64,000 nucleotides of DNA, taken from NCBI GenBank assembly GCA_037355855.1, contig CM074764.1:1550001-1614000 (forward strand), written 5' to 3'. The notes under the pieces are model-generated. The model was not told the DNA's origin. It made no database searches and saw only the letters and a list, made by a program, of their open reading frames with translations. This stretch comes from Pseudo-nitzschia pungens (taxonomy: Eukaryota > Bacillariophyta > Bacillariophyceae > Bacillariales > Bacillariaceae). Positions 12,531-24,022 of this stretch are shown piece by piece. Position 1 is the first letter of the stretch. Each line of letters begins with the position of its first letter. A program made the position numbers and the translations under genes.

Positions 12531-14066
12531 TCAGGCTTCTGATTCGTCTTCCACCACTTTGGGAGACGATGACGAAGAGGATGATGACGATGACGAGGAT
12601 GACGATGACGATGACGACGACGAATGTGCGCTGTTGGCCGCGTACGCAAGATAGGTATGCCACACAACTCCGACCACATTGATTGCCAATACCTGAAACT
12701 TTACGGGGACGAACCGAAACGTGACAATCATGGTCGGTACCCACATGGCCTGTACGATATCGTGCGTGCATGGCATGGCATGGCATGGCAGGGTACGGTT
12801 CGTATCATTTTGTATCGCATCGTATCGTATCGTATCGTATCGTATCGTTGGGAACAAACCAACAACGACGACGACAATAACAACAACAACAATGCAATGC
12901 AATGCAAGGAAGCAGAGTATTTGCGTGAGTGGTCGGTTTTGTTTGATATTTATTTCGCAATAGGTACGGTCACCGCACAGCACGACGCGCAATACTATGG
13001 TAGCACAAAAGGAAGGAAGGGAGGAAGGAATCGTCAATTCCATCCCATTGCATTGCATCCCATCCCATGATATCACATCACATCACATCACATCACATCC
13101 CATCACATCACTGCGCAGGATATCATCACCGCGGCGCCGCACCCGGTGCGGACTCACCCATTCCGCCACGATGATGGACGGACACTCGGCAACGATCATT
13201 TCCAGGACGCGATCGTTGGTGGCGCCCTCCAGTTTCCACAGGATGGCCAGGAATGCCGGAATGTAGACCGGCGAGAAGACGAATTCGTCCCAAAAGGTCC
13301 GCTGCAGGACGCGGGAGAGCGATCGTCCCGGGACCGCTCGGTTGATGAATTGGTACCAGTGGTGGAGGACGGGAGCCACGAACACGACGTTCAGAAAGGC
13401 GAACCGAGAGATTCGAGACAGATCCAATCGGAAGGCTTCTGCATCGTTGGTGTTGGTTTCGTTGTTGGTGATGGCGTTGGTTTCGTTGTTGGTTTCGTTG
13501 GATGATTCGCGAAGTTTTTGAAGTTGTTGTTGCTGCTGCTGCTGTTGTTTCTCCAACTCTTGTTTTTGTCTCTGTTTCTGCTTCTGCTTCTGCTTCTGTT
13601 CGTTCTCGATCGTTTGCGCCAGAACGTTTCCGAGAGACGATATCAGGCCCGCGGAAACACACTTTGTCGTAACGGGATGCGTGTCGAGTCTTTTGGAATA
13701 CCATTGAAAGAACGAACGAAAGGAAGAACGTCCCGACGACGACGAAGAAGAGGAAGAAGAACCACCGCCGCCCCCACCGGTGGCAGAACCTCCAGCAAAC
13801 CTTCGGAGCGATTGCGATTGCGATTGCCATTGCCATTGCGATTGCGATTGCCATTGCCATTGCCATTGCGATTGCGATTGCCATTGCCATTGCCATTGCG
13901 AGTAAGAGTGTGAGAAGGAATGGACGGTCGTCGTTCTCTGGCTCGGGATCGGGACACGGAGGTAGCAGTGGGAGTGGTAATGGTGCGGTGCGACTGCGTT
14001 TGAATTGGCTCTGGCTCTGCCCGCCGCGACGATGGATGTCGTCCGAACCAAGCACCTTCGTGGCAT
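12531..14066 (-). CDS. Mpv17/PMP22-family membrane protein, probably mitochondrial
   Basis: Two exons on the minus strand: complement(join(12531..12749, 13158..14066)), 375 aa. The join fuses SIIVAEW to AMWVPTMIVTFRFVPVKFQVL, rebuilding the family's Wxx..NFxFVPxxxRV core and the C-terminal WHTYLAY helix. The start chosen is the ATG at 14066, which gives a basic presequence (MPRRCLVRTTSIV) typical of mitochondrial import. In-frame sequence upstream of it is only the GCGGAT repeat. Conserved N-terminal part: W-Y-x-x-L-x-x-HPVTTKCVSAGLISSLGNVLAQ. Expected role: small four-helix inner-membrane channel or transporter of uncertain substrate. Oddities: a Trp-Gln/Ser-Gln repeat tract (13800-13910), a Gly/Ser tract, a Gln- and Asn-rich insertion between helices one and two, and a 20-residue poly-Ser stretch near the C-terminus, all produced by microsatellites. 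The 408-bp intron is also repeat-filled. Confidence 0.85.
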
Positions 14067-14090
14067 GGTGATGTTGTTGGTCGTTTCGAT

Positions 14091-14199
14091 GCGGATGCGG
14101 ATGCGGATGCGGATGCGGATGCGGATGCGGATGCGGATGCGGATGCGGATGCGGATGCGGATGCGGATGCGGATGCGGATGCGGATGCGGATGCGGATC
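14091..14199. repeat. (ATGCGG)n hexanucleotide microsatellite
   Basis: About 18 perfect copies of ATGCGG, directly upstream of the Mpv17 start codon on its minus strand. It probably lies in the 5' untranslated region. Read through, it would give alternating Arg-Ile. Confidence 0.95.
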
Positions 14200-15675
14200 A
14201 AGTGCCGGGATCGATCGGAGAGTGTTGTATGGTGATGCGATGTGATGTACGAAGCAATGTGTTGAGTTTTGTTGCGTCGCGTTGTACTGCGTTGTACCGA
14301 CACGAGTCTCGTGGTGCTGCTGCTGCTCTTGGATGTCGGCGTTTTCGTCCGGTCACCCGGCTGCTTGCTACTGACTTGTGTGCTACCGTATCAGATGACG
14401 ATGACGATGACGACGATGATGAGATCGAAGACGATCGTACAGTATCTTCTTACGGCATCGCTCTGTCCTCGGCACTCGGCATCTGGTACCGGTGCCGTAA
14501 ACCTTACCGGTACGGCACCCAAGATGCGTTTTCTCCGCACCGCACCGCTCTGCGCACCGAATGAATCCCACCGCACGGCACCGCAGCAAGAACCGGGAAA
14601 TCGTGAACCCAGAAGAATGTTCGCCGGACACCAGACAGATCGACCGCAAGAGTTTCGACGAGATTTTGACACGAAGAAGAAGAAGAAGAAGAAGAAGAAG
14701 AAGCACGGCACACGCATGATCTTAGAGTGTCAAGAATTCCAATTTGGTGTGCTTGTACCGGTGCGTACCGTACCAGAAGTAAGTTACCGTACAATACGGT
14801 AAGGAAATTACGATGGACTGCATATGATACGTACAGGTAATTACCGCAAAAAGAATCAATCACGGATGATTCGGCGCGCCGGGGGAGCCGCTTTTTCCGA
14901 AATCGCTTCTCATAATAATACTAGAAATAAAAAATACGTAGTACTGTAATAGAATCTTCTCACGTGAGCACGAGGAGGATGATGATGGGTTTTCTGGCTG
15001 TGTCATCACGACGGTAGCAGGGAAGTACTATCATGATGTATGATGATTCATTCATTCATTCGCATCATCGCAACTCGCGCATCATGCACTACACCAGCAT
15101 GATGAGGACGATGTACTACGAACTTCAAGAAGAACAAGCTGTCCCGGCGGCTACTACTAGTACTAGTACTAGTACTGATTGAATGGTACAGTAGTAGTAC
15201 TACCGGCATTGTTCTGTCTTGGGTGTGTTGAGAGTGGAAACTGTGGGAGTGCAATGATTAGAACTACTACTGTCGGCGTAGTTCTAACGACACGTTGCTT
15301 CTGTTGATTTCTGCGGATTCAATCGCCAGCACCACTAGTAGAACAAGCAGGAACTCAAAAACGGGAAGAGACTGGTTTCTTGCCTATATTATATTATAAC
15401 AGTAATAATTAGAATGAGAATGAAATACGGTGTTGTTGTTGTTGGTGGTGGTGATGGTGATGGTCTTAGTGTTGTTGTTGTTGTTGTTCATCTCTCAAAT
15501 CCGGCAGCAGGTCGAACAATTCATTGTTCGCCCCGTTTCGATCAGACCACAACTGCTGACTCGTGTTGCTTCGTTTCGATCATCACACGGTTTCGTGTGC
15601 TGGCGGTGTCCTCTCCTCTCCTCGCCTCGCCGCTGCTCACCGACCGTTTCGTTTCGTTTCGTTTCGTTTCGTTTT
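14200..15675. other. Intergenic region, repeats only
   Basis: No supported gene. It has a (GAA)n run near 14676-14701, repeated ACTAGT words near 15158-15178 and (CGTTT)n near 15645-15672. The first part would hold the Mpv17 promoter; the last part lies beyond the 3' end of the Cys-rich gene. Confidence 0.5.
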
Positions 15676-15722
15676 CTAGGAATGTCGTCTCAGCCGTGCG
15701 TTGCCAATTTTGTTGTTGATGA

Positions 15723-15754
<32 letters not shown>

Positions 15755-16225
15755 TTGCTGTTGTTGCTGTTGTTGTTGTTGTTGTTGTTGTCCTCTCCGT
15801 TTGCCCCCTCTTTTTTTGCGGAACAAATGGGATGGGGAAGAATGGTTTCGAGACGGCACTCGTGGCCGGGGCAACATCCGTTCCCAAAAGGACCGTTGGG
15901 ATACGCATTATTATTCGCAGCAACGATGCCGCACTCGTTCAGGGGTCGAACGCACCTTTCTGGTGGTTTGGGAGCGGTGGAGGGGGGACATTTTCCGCAG
16001 GCCTCCGGGCAAGACCGCCACACTTTTTTGCCGGAGGACTTTCTCCGGCAAATCGAAATCGGTTTGCGGTTGTTGTTGCGGTCGTTTCGCGCGTGTTTGC
16101 TTGTTGGGGTGCCGGCTGTTGCCGCACGTGCTGCGTGTTTTGCGCGCACCCAGGTGCAATCTTTGGTGCTGTCGCCTCGGAAGCGAAAGGAAGGATCGTC
16201 TTTGCAGACGTTTGACTCGTCGTCC

Positions 16226-16263
<38 letters not shown>

Positions 16264-16775
16264 ATTGTCGTTGTCGTTGTCGTTGTCGTCCTCGTTGTGT
16301 GGAGGTCCCACGATGTCGAGATTGCAGCATTCCGGCCCGCTTTGTTGCTGGATCACGGAGCAAAGATTGGGAGTCAAAACTCCCTTGGCGGCGCCGAGGT
16401 ACAGAATCTCGCAGTTGTGTCGACCACAGCAACCGGTCTCCACCAGCTTGTTCTTGTTGGGCTCGGGAACGAAATCGAAATCGAGACTGAGATCCAGGCC
16501 GGGACCTCCGCAAAGATTGCACACGGGATTCAGATCCTTTACAACGTCGTCGGGGGATGGAATCTCCGGCCCGGCACAGTCGCAGTTCAACCAAGCAACA
16601 TATTGCACCATTCGACAATACCTGGCTTCTGCCGGAAATTCATCGGAAGACGGAACGTCCTGGACCCATTCTTGCAGATCGCCACAGGAAGCGGTGACTC
16701 CGTTGGATTGGGTGAAGGTCTTTCCCGGATTGACCAGCACTCTCTCGCCTATGGGGGGATCGCGACAAACATTGC
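15676..16775 (-). CDS. Cysteine-rich secreted-type protein (5' exon not resolved)
   Basis: The main exon runs on the minus strand from a good acceptor (CCCAG before 16775) to a stop at 15676. It starts with two bases of a split codon, then NVCRDPPIGERVLVNPG, so a short upstream exon, probably with a signal peptide, is missing from the model. Cys-rich modules in order: CGDLQEWVQDVP...CDCAGPE; NPVCNLCGGPG; GCCGRHNCEILYLGA...CCNLDIVGP; a 20-residue Asp-Asn repeat encoded by (GTCGTT)n; CKDDPSFRF...DCTWV...CRRKSSGKKVWRSCPEACGKC; and CVRPLNECG...GCCPGHEC. The CxDDPSF...DCxWV...CPxxCxxC arrangement recurs in diatom secreted proteins. The tail is poly-Asn. Function unknown; wall or extracellular matrix role is inference. 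Confidence 0.65.
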
Positions 16776-19566
16776 CTGGGTTGTTTGTTTATTTATTTTC
16801 AAAAATCAAAAGAAATAAACAGCAAAACGATGAGTTTGACCTTGGGAAATATTTGCAATGGGTCCTCGTGCACATCAGCTTTGTCGTTGTCAGCGTTTCT
16901 TTCCAAGCACATTCCCAAACGTACACATGCGTTCATCGACCTTCAGAGGTGCACCTCGGCAGCGATGCACCAATTGACACACAACCAAACCATGTACTAT
17001 GTATGACCACATTGAAAAAAGGGGGAACCGGTCGAAATATCTAGGCATCTGAACTCTATGGAACAATGATATTGATATACCTCGAGATGAAATACAGAGC
17101 TTGTCGATAGTCCTCGTTGTATTGTTCGACATTATGAGAGGAGAGGAGAGGAGAGGAGAGGAGAAGAGAGGAGAAGAGGGGAGAGGAGAAGCTTGTTCTC
17201 GGGTGAAAACGAAATTTGAGACTTTACAAAAGAAAGTATTTAAGTCCGATAAAGAGTCTTGTGATACTTTGTCAGTGGTCTTGAAAAGCAACAGTGCCTC
17301 CGAACTCCAAAGATTCGGATTTATGTTGGAAACGAAAAACTCGAGACATTTTGGAGGCATCGCAAGATTGATTCATTCATTCATTTGGCTGAAGAGTCGA
17401 GTCATGTAAATGCGGTACCCGAAAACCCCAATTCATTGACCAACTCGTCGAGTCGGCGCACGGCAACAACCTTTCGTTTCGGGTTCATTAGAGGAGAACT
17501 GCGGCAGTGACGTTGCCGTCAATGTGCTCGGATTTTTATTTCCGACGAGACGTAGGTGAGATGGAATTTTCTCTAACGTGTGTTGGTGCGATACTAAATA
17601 CCAAACTGACCGAAGAACGTTATGCTGTATCCTTTCTCTTTCGATGACAGTGAATGTTCCGAAGTGGAGTAATGGGATCTTCATTATCCGTCACTCGCAT
17701 ATCTGAAAAATCTGATATATATGGTATATATATATATATTTGCGAAATTCGTCTCCGTGACGCGATGGATCAAGAGACCGTTACTGAGAAAGTTGCTGTA
17801 TGTTCTTCGCAAACGACCAATGGGACAAAAAATATACTAGAATGTGGAAGCTAGAGAGTGATGCATTATTTTATCAGCATCCGTTCAAATAATGGAAAGA
17901 CTCGTAACAGTGCGCCTGTGGATTCACGTCACCGCTCTGGTCAAGACGAGGTTCAGAGTCCGAGGAATTCAAATCCGATCAACAGGGCCACGATACGTCC
18001 GAGCATCGCCGCCGTTACACTCGATGAAAGGACCAGATTCTTTTTTCCAGTCTCCAATAGCAGGATGGAAAAAGAAGAAATGGGTTTGATGCTGGCATCC
18101 ATTCTAGAATCGTCAAATGGCTTGGAGTGTTCTTGTTGAATGGCTGCCAGCCTAATGATATATCAGTGATACAGCATTGAAGAAGAAGTAGTAGAAGACG
18201 CATGGAAATATTACAATCATTTTCTTGTTACCGTATCGTCGTCCTCATTGCACACAAGAAGCTCACCACCACCACCAGCACCACCAGCATTCTTCTTGCT
18301 GAGTAGTGCTACTGCTACTAGTAGTAGTACTCTAGCATCCACCAGTTTAGTAGTCACCTTCAATCCAGTTCAGTTTTGAAGAAGAACAAGTGGTGATCGC
18401 TTTTGTTGTTGAAAGAATTCTTCTCAAACTCTCCTTGTACCCCGGTTACAGAAAGGAGGTCGTAACCTTACTCGTAATCTTAGGGCAAGGCAAGTGCGAA
18501 AGGCAATGTAGGATCGTATGATCCATACCATTGACCCAAGCCTACCATTGTCCAGTGCCGTAGTGAACAGAGCTGTACAGTGAGGAACGAGCAGGTACAG
18601 TAGAATGTAGAGCAGTAGGCAGAGTTGCTGAGCAAGGGTCTTTGGTACGGATACTATTCTCATTGTTTTCACAAAGAGCGAGCCTTAAAGCTGTCTTCGT
18701 AAAGGACCGACAATGGCGGTCTGAGAAAAAGTTCCCACCCATTCCCACCCTTGCGATGCACCTTTGCAACCGCTTCTAGCATGGGACTTAAGCCCTGCTA
18801 CGTGCAGTCACATACGCGATCACACTTTCTCTCTAGCAGCTTTGTTAGCCCGCCAAACCTATGTATTATAGTTAGTATACCTATACATAGGACCGCAGGT
18901 CCCATAGCTCCTAGGAGGGTTGGTCAACTAGCAACACAACACCTTCAGACCGGTAGTTGCTGGCCAGACGAGACGGCGCCCGGGAATTGGGCATGGCAGA
19001 TTCTACGCGTTAACAGTAAGGTTATTCGTAACTTACCGGTACAAATCAAGACCCCAAAAGAATAAAAGCATGGATCCATATCTTATCTAGATACTAACCA
19101 TACCGTACACGAAATCTAACAGACGGTTTGACCATACCGGTAAGTTACCGGTACCGGTAGGCCTTCGGCTACGACGTACGAAGTACATACGTACGTATGT
19201 ACAATGGTTACACGTTTCATTGAATGATTGAATGATGGGGGATTCATAAGAAAGCTTTTCTTCATTCTTGGGATCATTTTTTATTCGGTAGGAAAATTAT
19301 CCCACAATAATGTTCAAGAGGGAACAAACACCAGCAGACTTCACTTCGACAAACCTGTGATACGGCAATACTCTTTATGCATGTTGCCGAGAACGGAAGT
19401 GATTGATCATTGAGTCAACATCTGGTTCGCGCAGCTCTCTTTTCTGGCGTCGGAATCGTTGGTCGATCTTGAAAATCGCATTCCACGGTGCCGTTTCGTT
19501 TTGAATTGCTATCGGGCTTTCTAACTATCGGCTACACTATCACCGACCAAAACCAACACCAAAACC
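16776..19566. other. Long intergenic region
   Basis: May contain the missing 5' exon of the Cys-rich gene (minus, within about 16776-17100). A candidate beginning MWSYIVHG near 17008 would splice in phase at 16946-16948 but its signal peptide is weak. Otherwise it has (GAGAG)n near 17134-17190, (TA)n near 17718-17740, TACTAGTAG-type repeats near 18310-18340, and TTACCGGTA/CGTACGTA clusters at 19015-19200. No other gene is supported. Confidence 0.45.
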
Positions 19567-21510
19567 ATGCATCGCCGTTCCAGAAATCCTCCGTTGGTAC
19601 TAATCATTGCTCTGTCTTGTTTGTTGGTGAAAAATCGACACTGCAGCGCAAGAGAAGATGCCTCCTTTCGAAGGCCTCCTCCACCGCCGCCCCCGCCGGG
19701 GTCGTCGTTTTCGGAAGTAGCCGAGAGAGGAACGGGAAATGCGAACAACGGTGAAAACTCGGTTGCAAACGGAAGTGCCGACGGTTATGGCTACGTCAAT
19801 GGACAACAACAACAACAATACAACCAAGACGAGTATCCGTCGTCTTCCTATCCATCTAGGTATCCGGACGAATACAGCAATAGCAATAACAACAACAACG
19901 AAAACGAAAACGACGACAGACCACAGGAAAGTCGGCCACAAGGCGGTCCTCCTCCGTCGACTCTCGAGCGCAAGCAGCAGCAACAGCAGCAAAACCCATC
20001 TATGCCCATCCACTACGAATTTCCAATCGCGAGCGACGATGACACGGACACCAGGGGCGCGGGAAGACGGCAACGAGGACGAAACGACGACACTCGAGAC
20101 GACCTCGAAGGCAACGGAATGACTTCCTCGGCACGCAAAGACTTGGTTACGCGATATTGGTCAACGAAACGAGGGAAATTGCAGATACAATCGGTGATTG
20201 GTTTGGTCGGATATGGATCGGGCAGCTTTGTGGCAAAGGTAAGGTCGCTGTGGCCGTCGTCTTGAGCGTCTACCCCGATGTTTGATGTGTTTGGACACTT
20301 TGTCATCGATAGCTGATGATCATTTGTTTGTCATGCGTTGCTTTCTGTGATGCGATGCGATGCAATGCGATGTGTATTGCGATCCTCGAACCTGTCTCTT
20401 TGGCTTGTGGTGCCGACATTCTGTCAGTCGTTCTTGGGAACTTCCGACATGGTCCAGTGGTCGGGGTACTTTTGGGCCGCATTCTTGATCATTTCGACCT
20501 GGTTTCGAACACCCATGGGAGAGCTGAGCCGCGCCGTGGGACTGAGCCTGATCCTCGTCCTGCAGCGAACGCAGCGCATTCGCAGGGAATATCCCACCTG
20601 GAGGTACGTCGCCGCATCGGTGGGAATCCTCCGGGGGGGTCCCCGGGACGCCCGCGGGAAGCCCCGGGGTCCGCGCCCGTTTCCGCCGGCCCGGAATCCG
20701 TGGAGGTACAGCCCCCGATCCCCCCGGGACCCCGACTTCAACATGATGTACGCGCTGGTGAGCATGGCCCTGGTGGGGAGCACCGTCGGGGGGAACATGC
20801 CCTTCATCCCCAACTGGATCGGCGCGCTGGCAGGGGCGGCGATCTTTGCCTTTGCCTGCACGTGGCAGGAGAGCCACCGGGGCGATCTGGCACGGACCAT
20901 GGGCATGCGGGTGGTCCGGGCCGTCACCGAGCTGTGGGAGATCCAGGCGGACCTGCAGATCATCCCCAAGGCGACGGTCGTGAGTTCGCAGATGATCGAC
21001 AGGGCCATGATCCTGGATCGAAAACACCGGGTCAAGGACCGGTTCTTGTCCCTGGCCAACAAGGGCTACGCACAAGCCTCGAAGGTCGCGGAACAGATCC
21101 AACAGCAGCAGCGGGGAGGACCCAACAAAGACCGCGACGGCGATCGCCGCCGGGAATCCGATAGGGACGACCGGAGGGGCGGACCCCGGGACGGCGACTA
21201 TCGGAGCCGAGATCGAAGCCGCGACGAGGACCGCGGTCGATATCGGGACGACGAGCGAGGAAGGTCACGGGGACGCCGAGAAGACGACGATGAGGAGGAA
21301 TTTCGCTCGCGGGGGCGATTCCGTCGGCGAGCCGAGGAGGACGATCGCCAGGACGACTTTGGTCCTGGTCGGAGAGACGATCGACGACGCGGCGATGGCG
21401 ACTACGACTACGACAATTCCAGGGACGGCGACTACCGAAGACCGGAAGGACGGGAGGAAGAACGAAAGCGCGAAACAAAGTCGAAGGGTTTTTTCTTTGG
21501 CAGGAATTGA
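19567..21510 (+). CDS. Unknown membrane protein with Arg/Asp-rich tail
   Basis: Two exons: join(19567..20238, 20428..21510), 584 aa; donor GTAAGG, acceptor CTGTCAG, phase 0. The N-terminus looks like a signal peptide (MHRRSRNPPLVLIIALSCLLV). A poly-Pro stretch and a Gln/Asn-rich low-complexity region reach about residue 160. A folded part follows from about 195: VTRYWSTKRGKLQIQSVIGLVGYGSG, a membrane segment around YFWAAFLIISTWF, another around MMYALVSMALVGS and WIGALAGAAIFAFACTW, then helical sequence to about 430. The last 140 residues are Arg/Asp repeats (DRDDRRGG, YRDDERGRSRGR). I do not recognise the family. The exon 2 DNA is markedly GC-richer than the surroundings. Targeting to the ER or plastid is possible, but there is no clear plastid cleavage motif. 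Confidence 0.8.
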
Positions 21511-22532
21511 ATGACCGAACGAAAAGGCGGCTAATGGATTGAAGGAAACGAATGATCGATCCGTAGCTGTTTTGAGGCGAGCGGGTGCTGCGGTTGGAAA
21601 TTTCTCGCACTCGTAGATACACACTTCCGAGCAACAGTTTACCGCAGGAGTTGGTACGCACCGATGGTTCAGAGCACTCGCAAGCAGGCTTCGTTTGCGA
21701 TTCGCCCGGCACAGCTCCGCACTCGGCGGTGACGAATCCCCTAGAAACAATCCATCCATAGAATGCACTTTCGTAGGATTACAATGAACTGCTTAAATTA
21801 TTATAATACTTTTAACACCATGGATACAATGCGTATGCTTTTTCAAATAATACTAAAAAACAATAGTTCTACAGAAGGAGACGATGGCGGTTTCGGCCAT
21901 CGTCTGGGTTTCCTTGGGTACCTCGGAACGAATTCTCCCCGTGCTGTTTTGCAATGGTCAACCTCGAAGCGACGCATCATTTCGTCCGAACGGATGCGAG
22001 CAATCTCCATCGAGCCAAAAAACTCGGGAATGCCTTCACGGAATGCAGCCTTATCCAAATCCATGGTAGTGGATGAATATAGATGGATAGTTGCTTTTGA
22101 CGTACGGTATGGACCGATTCATCCGTTCATTCGGGTCGATTGATCGATCGATTGGCTTGGAATCCACTGCGGACGAATTGTCCCTGCAGTGCAGGCACGG
22201 TCGGGTATGCGATTGTTTCACGTAACATGTACTTTGCGTGAGTGGTTGGATGGGTGGGTGGGAAACGGTGATGTGCTGTGCTGTGCTGTGCTGTGCTGTG
22301 TGGCATGGCGTGGCGTACTGTAGGGAACAAACCGACCAGTCGTGATTAGTTTGCCCCGTCTCGCAGCGATGGATTGGGCATCAACAGGATGTACGCATGA
22401 GCCGCCTTGTCTTGTGAACATATACACCTCATCCTTCATTTGTGGAAATTCGGGTGAGAGCGAGTGAGCGCGAATGGTTTGGCATCATCGTGTTGGGTGC
22501 GAATGCATACAATGCAATGCAATGCAATGCAA
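21511..22532. other. Intergenic region between convergent genes
   Basis: 3' flanks of the unknown membrane-protein gene (plus) and the bZIP gene (minus). It has (GCTGT)n near 22272-22298 and (ATGCA)n near 22506-22530. No gene supported. Confidence 0.5.
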
Positions 22533-24022
22533 TCAGTGGCGGTTCCATTCGGTCGCAGATGTGGCTTCGTACGGCCCGAGAGAGAAGCCGTGACAGACCC
22601 GCTTCTTGGGCGGGAGTTCGGGTTCGCTCTTGCTTTGGACCTTCTTGTTAGCACGAGAGACCGATGACGACTCGGGAGGCGGAGGGATCAGATCGGGAAC
22701 CTCCGCCACCGAGGTGTATCCGGGGACCACGGACGGTGAGCCACAGGGAGTTACACTCCCGGGGGGATCCGTCTGCCGCTTCGATCGAAACGACACCAAT
22801 GTCGCAGCGGCGGGAGACGACGGCGAAGACTTTTGGGCGTGGATGACATCTTCCAGTACAGAAGCCATGCGTTGGTTGCTCGATTCCAGTTCCTCAATGG
22901 TTCTTTCGATAGTGGCAATATAGGACTTTTTGCGGTCGCGAGTCATCTTGGCGTGCATTCGGTTTCGTTCCCGGCTGGCAAAGGAGAAGAAGTGAGAGGA
23001 CAATGGTCAGTCAATGAGTGAGTGAGCGAGTGAGTTGGTGCGTGAGTGCTTGAGAAACAAACAAAACGGGCACAGTCACGAGGCAATCCGTCGCCGGAAC
23101 CACCGCGAAATACTCACCGAAGGGCTTCCAGCTGCTGATTTGTGAGCAGGGTTCGAATCCCGTTCTCGTCGGTGTACACCCCCGTCTTCCAGTTGAGGTG
23201 CGACGGACCCTCCCCTCCAATGACGGTGGTGGTTCCGTTGATCTCGATCTTGAGGGGAATCGAAGACACACAAGACGCGGGACCCGCGCCACCTTCCGTT
23301 GCAGACGATGATACCATGTCCGAGGCGTCCGAAACGAACCTGGTGCGCTTGGATCCCACCAGTCGCTTGAAGATGTCCTTCTCGCCGAGCTCGGTCGCTT
23401 CCCGCAGAAGGGACTGGATGGCGGCATCCCGATCGTCCCCGTCCGAGGCGGAAAAGCCCACGAGGATGGAGGCGATGCGGCACTCTTCCAGGCTTTGGGT
23501 CAGGTCCTTGTTCCTAGCTTGGAGGCTTCGGAGCTTGGACTGGAGGGCTTCCAGCTGTGCCTTTTTTCTGCGGCGCGTGCGGCGGGCGTGTTCGCGGTTG
23601 CGTTCCCGGCTCCGAGCCATGCGGCGCTCGGCATACTGTTCGTCATCTTCGTGCTGGAGGGGAGGAGGATGATCTTCCTCGTGGTCGTTATCGTTGTCAA
23701 CGTCGTTGACAACGTCGTCAATGTTCGAAGAAGAAGTGCTTTCCACGCGATGGTCTTCTTGGTTGTTCGCGGGTCCGTTGCTGGAGAACTTCGGAGAAGG
23801 GGACGGAGAGGCTGCAATTGCTGCCGTTGTTGTTGCTGCTGCGGAAGAAGAAGGAGACAGAGGCGCAGGAAAAACCAAGCTAGGAGCAGTGGAGGGAACG
23901 GATGAAGTGCTTGACGACTCATACAGAAATGTACCTCCGTTTCTGGCGAGGGCCGCGGCGGCAGCCACGGCCGCGGCCAGCGGATCGTTGTTGCTACCGA
24001 AGGAAGCTGGTGGAAAAGCCAT
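22533..24022 (-). CDS. Transcription factor with two bZIP domains
   Basis: Two exons: complement(join(22533..22974, 23118..24022)), 448 aa from the ATG at 24022. The N-terminal 130 residues are Ala/Ser/Pro- then Asp/Glu-rich. The first bZIP (about 133-180) has basic region RMARSRERNREHARRTRRRKK with the invariant N142-x7-R150, then leucine heptads. Residues 181-300 include a conserved-looking segment ending GVYTDENGIRTLLTNQQLEALR. The splice joins this to a second basic region, RERNRMHAKMTRDRKK (N306-x7-R314), and a zipper-like helix (IERTIEELESSNQRM). The C-terminus is Ser/Pro-rich. Both basic regions share the ERNR..HA..TR.RKK signature. Family knowledge: bZIP proteins dimerise and bind palindromic DNA in the nucleus. 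The acceptor CCAG at 22975-22978 and donor GTGAGT fit. Targets unknown. Confidence 0.88.

Noticed and set aside
13126..14055. Second long minus-strand frame over the Mpv17 gene
   Set aside because: Shadow frame: MAMAIAIA runs come from the same hexanucleotide repeats; the other frame has the family motifs.
15701..17044. 447-codon plus-strand frame
   Set aside because: Opposite of the Cys-rich gene; poly-Leu and Ser-Leu runs are repeat shadows of poly-Asn and Asp-Asn.
20316..21164. 282-codon plus-strand frame rich in Gly/Pro/Arg
   Set aside because: Shadow of exon 2 of the membrane-protein gene caused by high GC; the chosen frame has membrane segments and continues to a sensible stop.
23150..23162. 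GGTTCGAATCCCG, like a tRNA B box
   Set aside because: Inside the bZIP coding exon with no tRNA structure.
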